Shown in pieces: positions 50,623 through 59,516 of a DNA stretch of 64,000 bases. The stretch spans positions 682,001 through 746,000 of the forward strand of contig NZ_AP023418.1 in NCBI RefSeq assembly GCF_018408575.1. Direction: 5' to 3'. Every line of letters begins with the position of its first letter. Position 1 is the first letter of the stretch. Both the position numbers and the translations under genes were made by a program. Source of the stretch: Vescimonas coprocola. GTDB lineage: Bacteria > Bacillota > Clostridia > Oscillospirales > Oscillospiraceae. Under the pieces are notes generated by a model. The model did no database searches. It worked only from the letters and a program-made list of their open reading frames with translations, and was not told the DNA's origin.

Positions 50623-53600
50623 ATGAGAAAGAGCAGATTTGTAACCAAAATTTTGGCGACTGTCCTATGCATCGCAATGCTCATCCCCCTGGCGGTCACC
50701 ACAAACGCTGCCGAGACCGGCAGCGACTCAGCGGCATTTACGAGCATCAGCACCACACGCCTGTCCATGACGGATCAGCGTGAGGTCACCCTGTCCTTCA
50801 ACCTGGGCTACAAGCCTGAGGCCACCAATCTGGAGTGGACCTTCGGCGGCGATCCTCTGGACGAGTGGCGCAACTGGGAGGACGAGGAGAATGGCGGTGA
50901 GCCCGTGTTCACCGTGAAGGATCTGACCATTGCCGAAAACGGCGACGTGTCGGCAGTCCTCAGTGTGGATTACCTGTTTGACGGCGATGACGCCGCCTAC
51001 TGGCGTCCCTGGTACGCCTACCGTGGTTTGTATGAGCTGAAGGTGACGGATAAGTCCACCGGCAAGAGCGCCAGCCAAACCATGCGCTATGAGGTCTACG
51101 ATTCCTACACCCCCTATGACGAGCTGGACAGCAAGATCAAGGACATCATGGACCACCAGACCAACAATCTGTATATGTCCTATGAATCCACGGGCCTTTC
51201 CACCGACGGCAAGGACATCATGGAGGTCATCGTGGCACGGGACAAGGCCGTGGTGGACAACTACATGGCCCTGCTGCAGCGGGCTCAGACCGATCCTGAG
51301 GCCGTGGCCGCCGATGTGAAGTCCGGCAAGCTGGCGGACTATCAGATCCCCGTCTACATCACCAACATCCACCCCAATGAGTGCCCCGCCGTGGACCAGC
51401 AGATCGAGTTCCTGAAGGCCATCGCCACGGAGGAGACCATCTCTTATAAGAACGCCGACAACGAGACCTGCACCTATAACGTCAAAGACGTGCTGAGCGA
51501 CGTGTTCTTCATCATCCGTCCCACCGAGAACCCCTATGCACTGGAGCACTATCAGCGTGGCAACTCCGAGGACTTTGACCTGAACCGTGACAGCACCTAT
51601 CAGACCCAGATCGAGTCTCAGGTAGCCACGGCGGATCTGGTGAAGTGGAAGCCCGTCACGCTGGTGGAGTTGCACGGCTTCATCTACTATGCCCGCACCC
51701 AGCTGCAGATCGAGCCCTGCACGCCTCCCCACGAGCCCAATCTGGAGTACGACCTGTTCATGAACTACGCCCTGCAGGGCGCACGGGCGTTCGGCGACGT
51801 GGCCTCCATGAACTCCATCTACAATTCCTCCAGCGAGTACGCCAAGGAGAATGGCGCCACCGAGGACAACAAGCCCTGGTACGACATCGCTCTGGAGTCC
51901 GGCTTTGATCCCGCTACCGGCCGCTTCGAGTATCCCTCCGACGATATGTCCACCAACTACACCCCCACCTATGCGCTGTTCCACGGCACCATCGGCTACA
52001 CGGTGGAGTGCGGCGAGAACAACGAAGCCTCCGTCACCATGGGTAAGTACGGCCTCATCGGCCATACCGCCTACGTGGCCGAGAACAAGGACGACCTGTA
52101 CCTGAACCAGCTGGAGTTCTTCCGGCGGGCGCTGAACAACGAGGAGTCCCCGGAGACCGAGAAGTGGTTCGTTACCCAGGACAATCAGGTGGAGGCCAAC
52201 TTCCGTGAAAAGGACGAGTACGGTAAGTTCTATCCGGAGTACTACGTCATTCCCACCGATGCCGATTCCCAGCGGGATATCGCCGACGCCTACTTCATGC
52301 AGGAGTACTTCATCCGCAACGGCGTGCAGGTGGAGAAGCTCACCGAGGACGTGACGGTGGACGGTGTGACCTATAAGGCCGGCGCCTTCGTCATCGATAT
52401 GCACCAGATCAGCCGCAGCTTCGCCAACGCCGTTCTGTATAAGGGCAAGATCGTGAAGAACTGGACGGGGCTTTACAGTGAGTCCGTCACCAACTTCCCG
52501 GAGCTGCGTGGCTTTGACTGTACCGCCATCACCAAGGCCGGTGTGTTCGAGGGTAAGACCGCCGACGCCAACACCGTGGAGTACGGCACGGCATGGGTCA
52601 CCACCTACGGAAACACCGCCACCGTTATCAGCAACAACGGTCTGGCCGCCGTCAACGCCGTCAATGACCTGCTGGCCAAGGGCGTCACCGTGGGTTTCAT
52701 CACTGAGGCCGGCGATCATTACAGCAAGGGCGACTTCGTCATCGACCACAAGGATGCCGGTCAGATCGACGACCAGTATGTCATCGAGATTACCCATGTG
52801 GCGGATGTGCCCAAGGCCAAGGTCATCACCGAGCCTAAGGTCTATGTGGACGACGACCACTTTGACCGCTTCGCCTTCAGCCGCCAGATGAACTTCAAGA
52901 CCACCAGCGATGTTTCCGAGGCCAACGTGGTGTTCTCCAGCAACGAGCCGGAGGAGGACGTGCAGGCTGCGGTAAAGGCGGGCCTGCCCTTCGTGGGCGC
53001 CAGCGCCAACATCCTGGAGTACGCCAAGGCCACCATCCCCGGCTTCGACTTCGACATCCAGTGGATCATCGAGGAGGGAATGTACGGCCCCGAGGAGGTC
53101 TATAACGACTACGAGGCCCTGTTCAACGTGGAGTATGCCGACAGCCTCATCACTGCCAGCTATGCCGCCGACGGCGACTTTACCACCTACACCAAGGGCG
53201 GCTCCATCATTTCCGCTTACCCGGAGGAGGCCGCCGTGCTCATGCGGGCCAGCAGCGAGGATGACTTCTACAAGGCCGGCTGGTGGAACGGCATCGACGA
53301 TCCTGAGGCGGGCCTGAAGGGCCACGCCGTGGCTATCGACTATCAGGCCAACGGACTGGATATGACGGTGTTCTGCACCAGCATCACCAATAAGGCTCAC
53401 CAGACCGATGACTACCGTCTGGCTACCAACGCCATTTACAGTAAGCTCCTGGGTACCGACTTCAACGTGGAGTCCGGCGAGACCCCTGAGCCCACCCCCA
53501 ACCCGGATACCAAGCCCGATACCGGCAAGGATACCCAGTCTCCGGAGACCGGAGACGGCATGACCGTTACCGTGTGGGTCATGGCAGCGACTCTGTCTGT

Positions 53601-53643
53601 GGCCGCTGTGCTGGTGCTCTCCGCCAAGAAGCGTGAGGATTGA
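50623..53643 (+). CDS. wall-anchored M14-family zinc carboxypeptidase
   Basis: 1006 residues, start at 50623 after AGAGAGGA. Signal peptide (KILATVLCIAMLIPLAVTTN ending AAE). An N-terminal beta domain (30-165), then the M14 domain: zinc motif NIHPNECPA (HxxE), DLNRDSTYQ, VELHGFIYY (third zinc His), and a glutamate in YTVECGENNEAS. A long C-terminal region (about 500-970) is of unknown role. The end carries the sorting signal SPETGD, membrane segment and KKRED. It likely cuts peptides or peptidoglycan stems outside the cell. Confidence 0.87.
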   Translation: MRKSRFVTKILATVLCIAMLIPLAVTTNAAETGSDSAAFTSISTTRLSMTDQREVTLSFNLGYKPEATNLEWTFGGDPLDEWRNWEDEENGGEPVFTVKDLTIAENGDVSAVLSVDYLFDGDDAAYWRPWYAYRGLYELKVTDKSTGKSASQTMRYEVYDSYTPYDELDSKIKDIMDHQTNNLYMSYESTGLSTDGKDIMEVIVARDKAVVDNYMALLQRAQTDPEAVAADVKSGKLADYQIPVYITNIHPNECPAVDQQIEFLKAIATEETISYKNADNETCTYNVKDVLSDVFFIIRPTENPYALEHYQRGNSEDFDLNRDSTYQTQIESQVATADLVKWKPVTLVELHGFIYYARTQLQIEPCTPPHEPNLEYDLFMNYALQGARAFGDVASMNSIYNSSSEYAKENGATEDNKPWYDIALESGFDPATGRFEYPSDDMSTNYTPTYALFHGTIGYTVECGENNEASVTMGKYGLIGHTAYVAENKDDLYLNQLEFFRRALNNEESPETEKWFVTQDNQVEANFREKDEYGKFYPEYYVIPTDADSQRDIADAYFMQEYFIRNGVQVEKLTEDVTVDGVTYKAGAFVIDMHQISRSFANAVLYKGKIVKNWTGLYSESVTNFPELRGFDCTAITKAGVFEGKTADANTVEYGTAWVTTYGNTATVISNNGLAAVNAVNDLLAKGVTVGFITEAGDHYSKGDFVIDHKDAGQIDDQYVIEITHVADVPKAKVITEPKVYVDDDHFDRFAFSRQMNFKTTSDVSEANVVFSSNEPEEDVQAAVKAGLPFVGASANILEYAKATIPGFDFDIQWIIEEGMYGPEEVYNDYEALFNVEYADSLITASYAADGDFTTYTKGGSIISAYPEEAAVLMRASSEDDFYKAGWWNGIDDPEAGLKGHAVAIDYQANGLDMTVFCTSITNKAHQTDDYRLATNAIYSKLLGTDFNVESGETPEPTPNPDTKPDTGKDTQSPETGDGMTVTVWVMAATLSVAAVLVLSAKKRED

Positions 53644-53676
53644 TCTTCTTCCCAAATAGCCACATAACCTGAAAAT

Positions 53677-53714
53677 AGCCCCCTCCGCCTTACAGGCGGA
53701 GGAGGCTGTTTTTT
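53677..53714 (+). terminator. terminator after the M14 peptidase gene
   Basis: Stem agccccctccgcc/ggcggaggaggct with a ttaca loop and TTTTTT. Confidence 0.9.
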
Positions 53715-53721
53715 CGGCGGG

Positions 53722-53750
53722 TTGCCGGAAATGGGAAAATGTGGTATGAT
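53722..53750 (+). promoter_or_regulatory. promoter of the thioesterase gene
   Basis: TTGCCG (53722-53727), 17-base spacer, TATGAT (53745-53750). Confidence 0.6.
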
Positions 53751-53780
53751 ACTAAAAAACATTTTCCCCGGAGGTGCGTT

Positions 53781-54530
53781 ATGACCCAACTGCAAGGCTT
53801 TTTTGAGAAGAACTTCACCCTGTCCCCGGACTACTGCGGGGCATCGGCCCGGATGTCGCCGCTGGCGGCCTTCACTATGTTTCAGGCCATTGCCGCAGAA
53901 CACGCCGAGCGCATCGGCGTAGGCGGTGCAGCCATGGCGCAACGTGGCGCCTTCTGGCTGACTCTCCACAGTCGGGTGGACTTTTTTCAATGGCCTGCTC
54001 TGGCGCAGGAGGTGACGGCGGCCACATGGCCGGAGCACTGCGAGGGGAGATCCCTGCGCTGCTTCCGCAGCTACAGCCTGCGGCAGGGAGATCAGCTGCT
54101 GGCGCTGGGCCGCACCCAGTGGGCGGTGCTGGGGGAGAAGGGGCGGCTCATTCCCTTTGCCCAGTCTGGCTTCCCGGAGGATTTCCTCTTTGCGGAGCGG
54201 GAGGGCATCACGGAGGCCCCCGCCCGGTTCCGGGACGACCTGCTGCCGGAGGAGCTGGTGCAGCGGCATACGGTGCGTTCTACGGACATCGATATGGGCC
54301 ACCATATGAACAATGTGGCCTATGTGCGGCTGCTGCTGGACTGCTTCCCGGCCAGCGTGCTGGCAGGCGGGGAAATCGCCTCCATGGAGGTCCACTATGC
54401 CGCTCCCTGCTTCGAGGGGGAGGAGCTGTCGGTTCTCTGCCGCCGGGAGGGCAGCATCTGCCGCATGGCTGTGCGGAAGCCCGACGGCAAGACCGCCGTA
54501 CTGGCTGCCGTCCGCTTTCACGAAAAGTAA
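53781..54530 (+). CDS. acyl-ACP thioesterase
   Basis: 249 residues, start at 53781 after GGAGG. A double hotdog protein of the FatA/FatB-like bacterial type: the first hotdog holds MTQLQGFFEKNFTLSPDYCG and SRVDFFQWPAL; the second begins near 160 with VRSTDIDMGHHMNNVAYVRL, the DMN..HxNN-type catalytic loop (Asp, Asn, His). It releases fatty acids from acyl carrier protein. Monocistronic, with promoter and terminator. Confidence 0.9.
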   Translation: MTQLQGFFEKNFTLSPDYCGASARMSPLAAFTMFQAIAAEHAERIGVGGAAMAQRGAFWLTLHSRVDFFQWPALAQEVTAATWPEHCEGRSLRCFRSYSLRQGDQLLALGRTQWAVLGEKGRLIPFAQSGFPEDFLFAEREGITEAPARFRDDLLPEELVQRHTVRSTDIDMGHHMNNVAYVRLLLDCFPASVLAGGEIASMEVHYAAPCFEGEELSVLCRREGSICRMAVRKPDGKTAVLAAVRFHEK

Positions 54531-54540
54531 GTGAGCATAC

Positions 54541-54585
54541 AAAAGCCCCGCAGGAAACGCTTCCGTTTCCTGCGGGGGCTTTTTG
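54541..54585. terminator. bidirectional terminator (thioesterase / antiporter operon)
   Basis: Stem aaaagccccgcaggaaac/gtttcctgcgggggctttt with a 6-base loop; A-run and T-run on both sides. It begins two bases after the last antiporter gene ends on the minus strand. Confidence 0.93.
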
Positions 54586-54586
54586 C

Positions 54587-56575
54587 TTATCCGAACACGT
54601 GGAGGATGACGCACAGCAGGATCAGGCACAGACCCAGACACGCCATCAGCAGGGCAAAGGAGAGACTTCCCTCCATCCGCTGGAAGGTGTCCAGTACGGT
54701 ACCTACGTGATCTGCCGTCTCCTCTTGGGAGTACTTGCTGTTGTGGGACATGGCCCGCACCACAGAGCTATGGGGCGAGCGGCGGACGTGGTCACGGGTA
54801 TCCCGCAGCAGGGTGCGGCGCATCACCAGCACCAGTAGGTCCAACAGGTCGCATGCCACCCGGCACAGGGTCATCAGTACCCGGATGAGCCACCGGAAGA
54901 GGGGCTTGTAGACGCTCTCCTCCAAGCTGAGCCACGCCGGCCACAGGGAGCGGTAGCGAATCTCGCCGTCCCGACGCTCCGTGAGAAGGGGCCGGATCAG
55001 CAGGAAATATACCAGCATACCGATGGACAGGGAGATGACCACGCCCTTGAGGTTCTCCCAAGCCAGATAGTGGACGGCATGGGAGAAATCATGACCGCCG
55101 GTGAAGGAGAGGGTAGCGGCGGCGATTTTCTCCGACAGCCCATGGGGCAGCAGACCCAGCATCGGCAGCGGTATCGCTGCCAGCATCAGCGCCGCCACGG
55201 AGAGGGGCGTTCCCCAGCGCCGGGAGGCGGCGTGGGCATCTGCCGGTGCCGTCTGCCAGAATACCGCCACATAGATTTTGGTGAGATAGGCCACCGTCAA
55301 TCCGCCGGATAGCAGGAACAGCCACTCTACCACCGTAATGGCGGTGCTGCCGGTCTCCACCGCCAGCTCCACCACCGCCTCGTGGACCAGCGTCTTGCTG
55401 ACGTAGCCCAGAAAGCCGGGGATACCGGCCAGAGAGCAGGCTCCGCACAGAAACAGTCCGTGGAGCAGGGGCTTACCTCGCCCGAAGCCACGGATGCGGT
55501 TCAGATCCAGCTGGTGGGTGTTGTAATACACCACACCGGCAAAGAGAAAGAGGGTCAGCTTCACCAGCGAGTGGTTCAGCATATACAGCACCGTACCGTG
55601 GGCGGCCAGCGCGTTGTGCTCCCCCAGCAGGGTCAGCATGGCCACGCCCACCAGAATGAACCCGATCTGGGACAGGGAGGAGCAGGCCAGAATGTACTTG
55701 AGGTTGGTGGAGAACACCGCCATTACGGCGCCCAGTACCATGGTGATGCAGCCCAGTATCAGCACCAGAACGCCCCAGCTGCGGTTGCCCGGCAGCAGGT
55801 AGACGGTGACGACCAGAATACCGAAAATACCCGCCTTAGTCAGCACGCCCGACAGCAGAGCGCTGGCGGGGGCCGGGGCCACCGGGTGGGCCTTGGGCAG
55901 CCAGATGTGCAGCGGGAACACACCCGCCTTGGCGGCGAAGCCGAAGAACACGCACAGAGCCGCCCACCACAGGGCCGTGCGGTCCGTTACGGCGGCGCAG
56001 GCATCCTTCAGCTCCGACAGCACCAGTGTCCCCGTCAGATGCTGGAGCAGGAACAGCCCCATCAGCGTCACAAGACCGCCCAGAACAGCGATGGTCAGAT
56101 AGGTCTTTCCGGCGTCCAGCGCCTCCGGCGTCTCCTCCTGCACCACCCACACATAGGAGCCGAGGCTCATAAGCTCGAAGAACAGGAAGGTGGTCTTGAG
56201 ATCCGCCGACAGGAACACGCCCAGCGTAAAGCTCAGGCAAATGAGGAAGAAGAAATAGTACCGCCGCAGGTGGTGATGGCCCCGGAAATACTGGGGCGAC
56301 AGCATGGCGCAGATGAGCCACATGAAGCACACCACCAGCCCATAGAGCCGCTGGAAGCCGCCAAAGGTGAAGGACAGCCCCACTACGGGGGAGACGATGA
56401 CTGTCCCTACCGGCAGACGGCACAGGGCCAGCATGGCCCCCAGCACCAGCAGCGCCGTGGCGATGACCAGCTCTCCGACCCACTGAGCGGAGAGCTCCCT
56501 CCGCCGTGGGATAGCGATGCCGACAGCCATGACGGCGGGCAGCATAAACAGGATCAGCAGATAGAAGGTCGTCAC
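54587..56575 (-). CDS. MrpD/NuoL-type proton-conducting subunit 4, with C-terminal extension
   Basis: 662 residues. GTG start at 56575, overlapping the previous stop as GTGA. About 14 membrane helices of the antiporter-like family: FLFFELMSLGSYVWVVQEE (glutamate in TM5) and AAKAGVFPLHIWLPKAHPVA (lysine in TM7). After about 560 there is an amphipathic and membrane extension (ESVYKPLFRWLIRVLMTL..., ending in a last helix), as in NuoL/MbhH-like subunits with a lateral arm. Last gene of the ten-gene operon. Confidence 0.88.
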   Translation of the reverse strand: MTTFYLLILFMLPAVMAVGIAIPRRRELSAQWVGELVIATALLVLGAMLALCRLPVGTVIVSPVVGLSFTFGGFQRLYGLVVCFMWLICAMLSPQYFRGHHHLRRYYFFFLICLSFTLGVFLSADLKTTFLFFELMSLGSYVWVVQEETPEALDAGKTYLTIAVLGGLVTLMGLFLLQHLTGTLVLSELKDACAAVTDRTALWWAALCVFFGFAAKAGVFPLHIWLPKAHPVAPAPASALLSGVLTKAGIFGILVVTVYLLPGNRSWGVLVLILGCITMVLGAVMAVFSTNLKYILACSSLSQIGFILVGVAMLTLLGEHNALAAHGTVLYMLNHSLVKLTLFLFAGVVYYNTHQLDLNRIRGFGRGKPLLHGLFLCGACSLAGIPGFLGYVSKTLVHEAVVELAVETGSTAITVVEWLFLLSGGLTVAYLTKIYVAVFWQTAPADAHAASRRWGTPLSVAALMLAAIPLPMLGLLPHGLSEKIAAATLSFTGGHDFSHAVHYLAWENLKGVVISLSIGMLVYFLLIRPLLTERRDGEIRYRSLWPAWLSLEESVYKPLFRWLIRVLMTLCRVACDLLDLLVLVMRRTLLRDTRDHVRRSPHSSVVRAMSHNSKYSQEETADHVGTVLDTFQRMEGSLSFALLMACLGLCLILLCVILHVFG

Positions 56576-58032
56576 AGTGTCACCGCCTCTCGGATCAGAT
56601 CCAGCAGCCCCTGGGGCATCAGGCCCATCAGCAGGCAGGCCGCCGCCAGCACCACCATGGGTACCAGCATCTGCCACCCCGCCTCATGGATGGAGCCCTC
56701 CGGAATGGCCGGAGCGCTGTGCCGGGGGAACCATGCCCGGACTGCGATCTGGAACATATAGATAGCCGTCAGCAGCGCCGACACCAGCAGCACGCCGAAG
56801 CCGATGATGGGCAGGGGCTGATAGGTGTCCACCGCCGCCAGAGCCATGTACCACTTGCTGACAAAGCCGGTGAAGGGGGGGACGCCCGTCAGGGCGCAGG
56901 CCGCCACCGTGTAGCACACGAAGGTCACGGGCATCCGCTTGCCCAGCCCCTCCAGCTGATGGACGTACTCCCGGTGACTGTAATGCAGTACGGCTCCGGC
57001 GGTGAAGAAGGCCAGGATCTTCACCACGGAGTGGACGATGAGGTGCAGAAAGGCCGCCGTCAGCGCCGGAAGGGTCATAATGGTAGCGGCGAAGAGGATG
57101 TACGACAGGTTCGACACCGTGGAGTAGGCCAGCCGCCGCTTGAAGTGCCGCTGCTTCACCGACATACAGGAGGCGAACGGGATGGTGATAAGGGTCAGAG
57201 TCATCACCGCCTGCTGCGCCCACGTCCCCACCAGGATCTCCGTGCCGAAGGCGTAGTAGATCAGGCGGATACAGGCGAAGGCGCCGGATTTCACCACGGC
57301 CACCGCATGGAGGAGCGCCGTCACCGGTGTGGGGGCCACCGCCGCAGCGGGCAGCCATGCGTGCAGGGGCCAGATGGCCGCCTTAACGCCGAAGCCCACA
57401 AAGGCCAGCACGAATACCGCCAGCAGCAGCTGCCGATCGCCGGTGTAGCCCGCCAGATGGCCGCCCAGTGTGAAGTCCTGCGCATCGTTGACAACGAGAA
57501 AAACCAGCCCGATAAAGGCCAGCGCCGCCCCGCTCATGGAGTAGACGGCGTACTTGACGCCGGCCTTCCGGGCGGTGGTGGACATGGGCTGCATCACCAG
57601 CGGAAGAGTGGCCAGTGTCAGCAGCTCATAGAACAGATACATGGTCATCATGTTTCCGGCGAAGGCCACTCCCAGCGTTACGCCGAAGGAGACGGTGAAA
57701 AACGACCAGAACATGGACAGATGCTTCTCGTGGCTCATGTAGTCGAAGGCGTACAGCATGGTAAAGGGCCACAGGGTAGCGGCCAGCCCCGCAAAGAGCC
57801 GGGAAGCGCCGTCCATCCGCAGGGTAAGGGTCAGCTCCTCCGTGAAGCGCAGCAGCTGGAAGCTCTCGCTGCCGCAGCGGAGAATGGAGAGCCATGTTAT
57901 CGCCGAGGTCAGGCAGATCAGCACCCCATAGAACAGATGGCGGCTGCGAGTGCTGGGGAAGCGGATCAGGTACGAGGCAAGCCCGCCCACCAGCGGCAGG
58001 AAAATGGGAAGCGTCAGATAAAGTCCGTTCAT
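56572..58032 (-). CDS. MrpD/NuoN-type proton-conducting subunit 3
   Basis: 486 residues, about 14 membrane helices. Antiporter core: MYLFYELLTLATLPLVM (Glu in TM5) and FGVKAAIWPLHAWLPAAAVA (Lys in TM7), then VKQRHFKRRLAYSTVSNLSY. GTGA overlap with the gene after it and 14 bp from the gene before it. Most like the MrpD branch. Confidence 0.9.
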   Translation of the reverse strand: MNGLYLTLPIFLPLVGGLASYLIRFPSTRSRHLFYGVLICLTSAITWLSILRCGSESFQLLRFTEELTLTLRMDGASRLFAGLAATLWPFTMLYAFDYMSHEKHLSMFWSFFTVSFGVTLGVAFAGNMMTMYLFYELLTLATLPLVMQPMSTTARKAGVKYAVYSMSGAALAFIGLVFLVVNDAQDFTLGGHLAGYTGDRQLLLAVFVLAFVGFGVKAAIWPLHAWLPAAAVAPTPVTALLHAVAVVKSGAFACIRLIYYAFGTEILVGTWAQQAVMTLTLITIPFASCMSVKQRHFKRRLAYSTVSNLSYILFAATIMTLPALTAAFLHLIVHSVVKILAFFTAGAVLHYSHREYVHQLEGLGKRMPVTFVCYTVAACALTGVPPFTGFVSKWYMALAAVDTYQPLPIIGFGVLLVSALLTAIYMFQIAVRAWFPRHSAPAIPEGSIHEAGWQMLVPMVVLAAACLLMGLMPQGLLDLIREAVTL

Positions 58033-58046
58033 TTACCCGCACCTCC

Positions 58047-59492
58047 TTAAAGCACCTGCGCTGCCAGAGACTGGAACAGCGCCGTCAGCCGGTCGGGGAA
58101 CAGACCCAGCACCAGACACACCGCCGCCAGCACCACCAGCGGCAGGGTCATGGCCGGAGGCTCCCGGAGCCGTGGCTCCCCGGCGAAGCCCTCGCCGGGG
58201 AAGAAGGCGCTGACGATGGGGGCGAACAGGTATCCCGCCGTCAGCAGTGCCGACACCAGCAGCACCGCCGGGACCAGATAGGCCAGAGGGCCGCCGAGTC
58301 CGTCCAGTGCCGCCAGAGAGATGGCCCACTTGCTGACAAATCCCCCGAAGGGCGGGATACCTACCAGCGACAGAGAGACGAACACCAGACACAAAAACGT
58401 CACCGGCAGGCGCCGTCCCAGTCCCCGGAAGTCCTCCACGTTCCGCAGCCCTGCCAGATGGATGATGACGCCGGCAATGAGGAAGAGACCGATCTTGGCC
58501 CATGCGTGGAAGAATACCTGCAAAAGGCCGCCGGTGAGGCCGTCCTCCGTTAGCAGGAACAGTGCCGTCAGCACGTAGGAGATCTGGGAGATACTGGAGT
58601 AGGCCAGCCGCTTCTTGAAGTCCCGTTCGCCGTAGGCCAGCATGGAGCCTATGAACACCGTCCCCAGCGCCAGCACCAGACAGGCCGTCTGAACCCATGT
58701 ACCCCGCAGCGCAGAGGGGCCGGCGATGAAGTACAGTACCCGGATGATACCGATGACGCCCGCCTTGGTAATGATGCCCGACAGCAGGGCGCTGGCAGGA
58801 GCGGGAGCCACCGGGTGGGCCGAGGGCAGCCAGTTGTGCATGGGGAACAGGCCTGCCTTTGTGCCAAAGCCCAGCACCACGAAGAACACCGCCAGCAGCT
58901 CCAGTCCCGTGTGCTGCCCGGCAATGAGGGTGCCGCCTGGGGCGAAGTCCAGGGTGGAGGTATTGGTGTAGAGTACCACGATGCCGAACAGCACGAAGAA
59001 GGCGCCGCCAATGGAGTAGTAGAGGTACTTCATAGCGCCGGTAACGGCGTCGTGGGTCAGCTCATGGAGCACCAGCGGCATGGAGCAGAGACTGGTGAGC
59101 TCGTAAAAGACGTACATAGATACGAAGTCTGCCGACAAAGCCGTCCCCAGCAGCATCCCCTCCGACAGAAAGAGGAACACATAAAACCGTGCCTCATTTT
59201 GGGAGTGACTCATGTACTCCACAGAGTAGATGAGGGCCAGCAGCCAAGCCACCGCCGTCAGGGCGGAAAACACGGCTGCTACACCGTCCAGCTTCATGGC
59301 GATGGTCAGGGACTCCGTCAGGTGCCAGATGTTGGTGGTATAGCTGCGTCCGGACACCAGTGTCCAGACCACCAGCGCCGTTTCGATGATCTGCATGGTC
59401 AGCAGAAACGTGAGCCGCCCCCGGCGGCTGGGGAAGGGGAGCGCTGCCGCCAGACCGGTCAGCAGGGGCAGTGCGATCAAGAGAATCAGCAT
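58047..59492 (-). CDS. MrpD/NuoN-type proton-conducting subunit 2
   Basis: 481 residues, about 14 membrane helices. MYVFYELTSLCSMPLVLHEL (Glu), GTKAGLFPMHNWLPSAHPVA (Lys), KKRLAYSSISQISYVL and PPFGGFVSKWAISL are the conserved helices. It differs from its three paralogs enough to be an old duplication. 24 bp after the preceding gene. Confidence 0.9.
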   Translation of the reverse strand: MLILLIALPLLTGLAAALPFPSRRGRLTFLLTMQIIETALVVWTLVSGRSYTTNIWHLTESLTIAMKLDGVAAVFSALTAVAWLLALIYSVEYMSHSQNEARFYVFLFLSEGMLLGTALSADFVSMYVFYELTSLCSMPLVLHELTHDAVTGAMKYLYYSIGGAFFVLFGIVVLYTNTSTLDFAPGGTLIAGQHTGLELLAVFFVVLGFGTKAGLFPMHNWLPSAHPVAPAPASALLSGIITKAGVIGIIRVLYFIAGPSALRGTWVQTACLVLALGTVFIGSMLAYGERDFKKRLAYSSISQISYVLTALFLLTEDGLTGGLLQVFFHAWAKIGLFLIAGVIIHLAGLRNVEDFRGLGRRLPVTFLCLVFVSLSLVGIPPFGGFVSKWAISLAALDGLGGPLAYLVPAVLLVSALLTAGYLFAPIVSAFFPGEGFAGEPRLREPPAMTLPLVVLAAVCLVLGLFPDRLTALFQSLAAQVL

Positions 59493-59516
59493 AGATGGTC
59501 ACCTGTTCCTTTCCGG

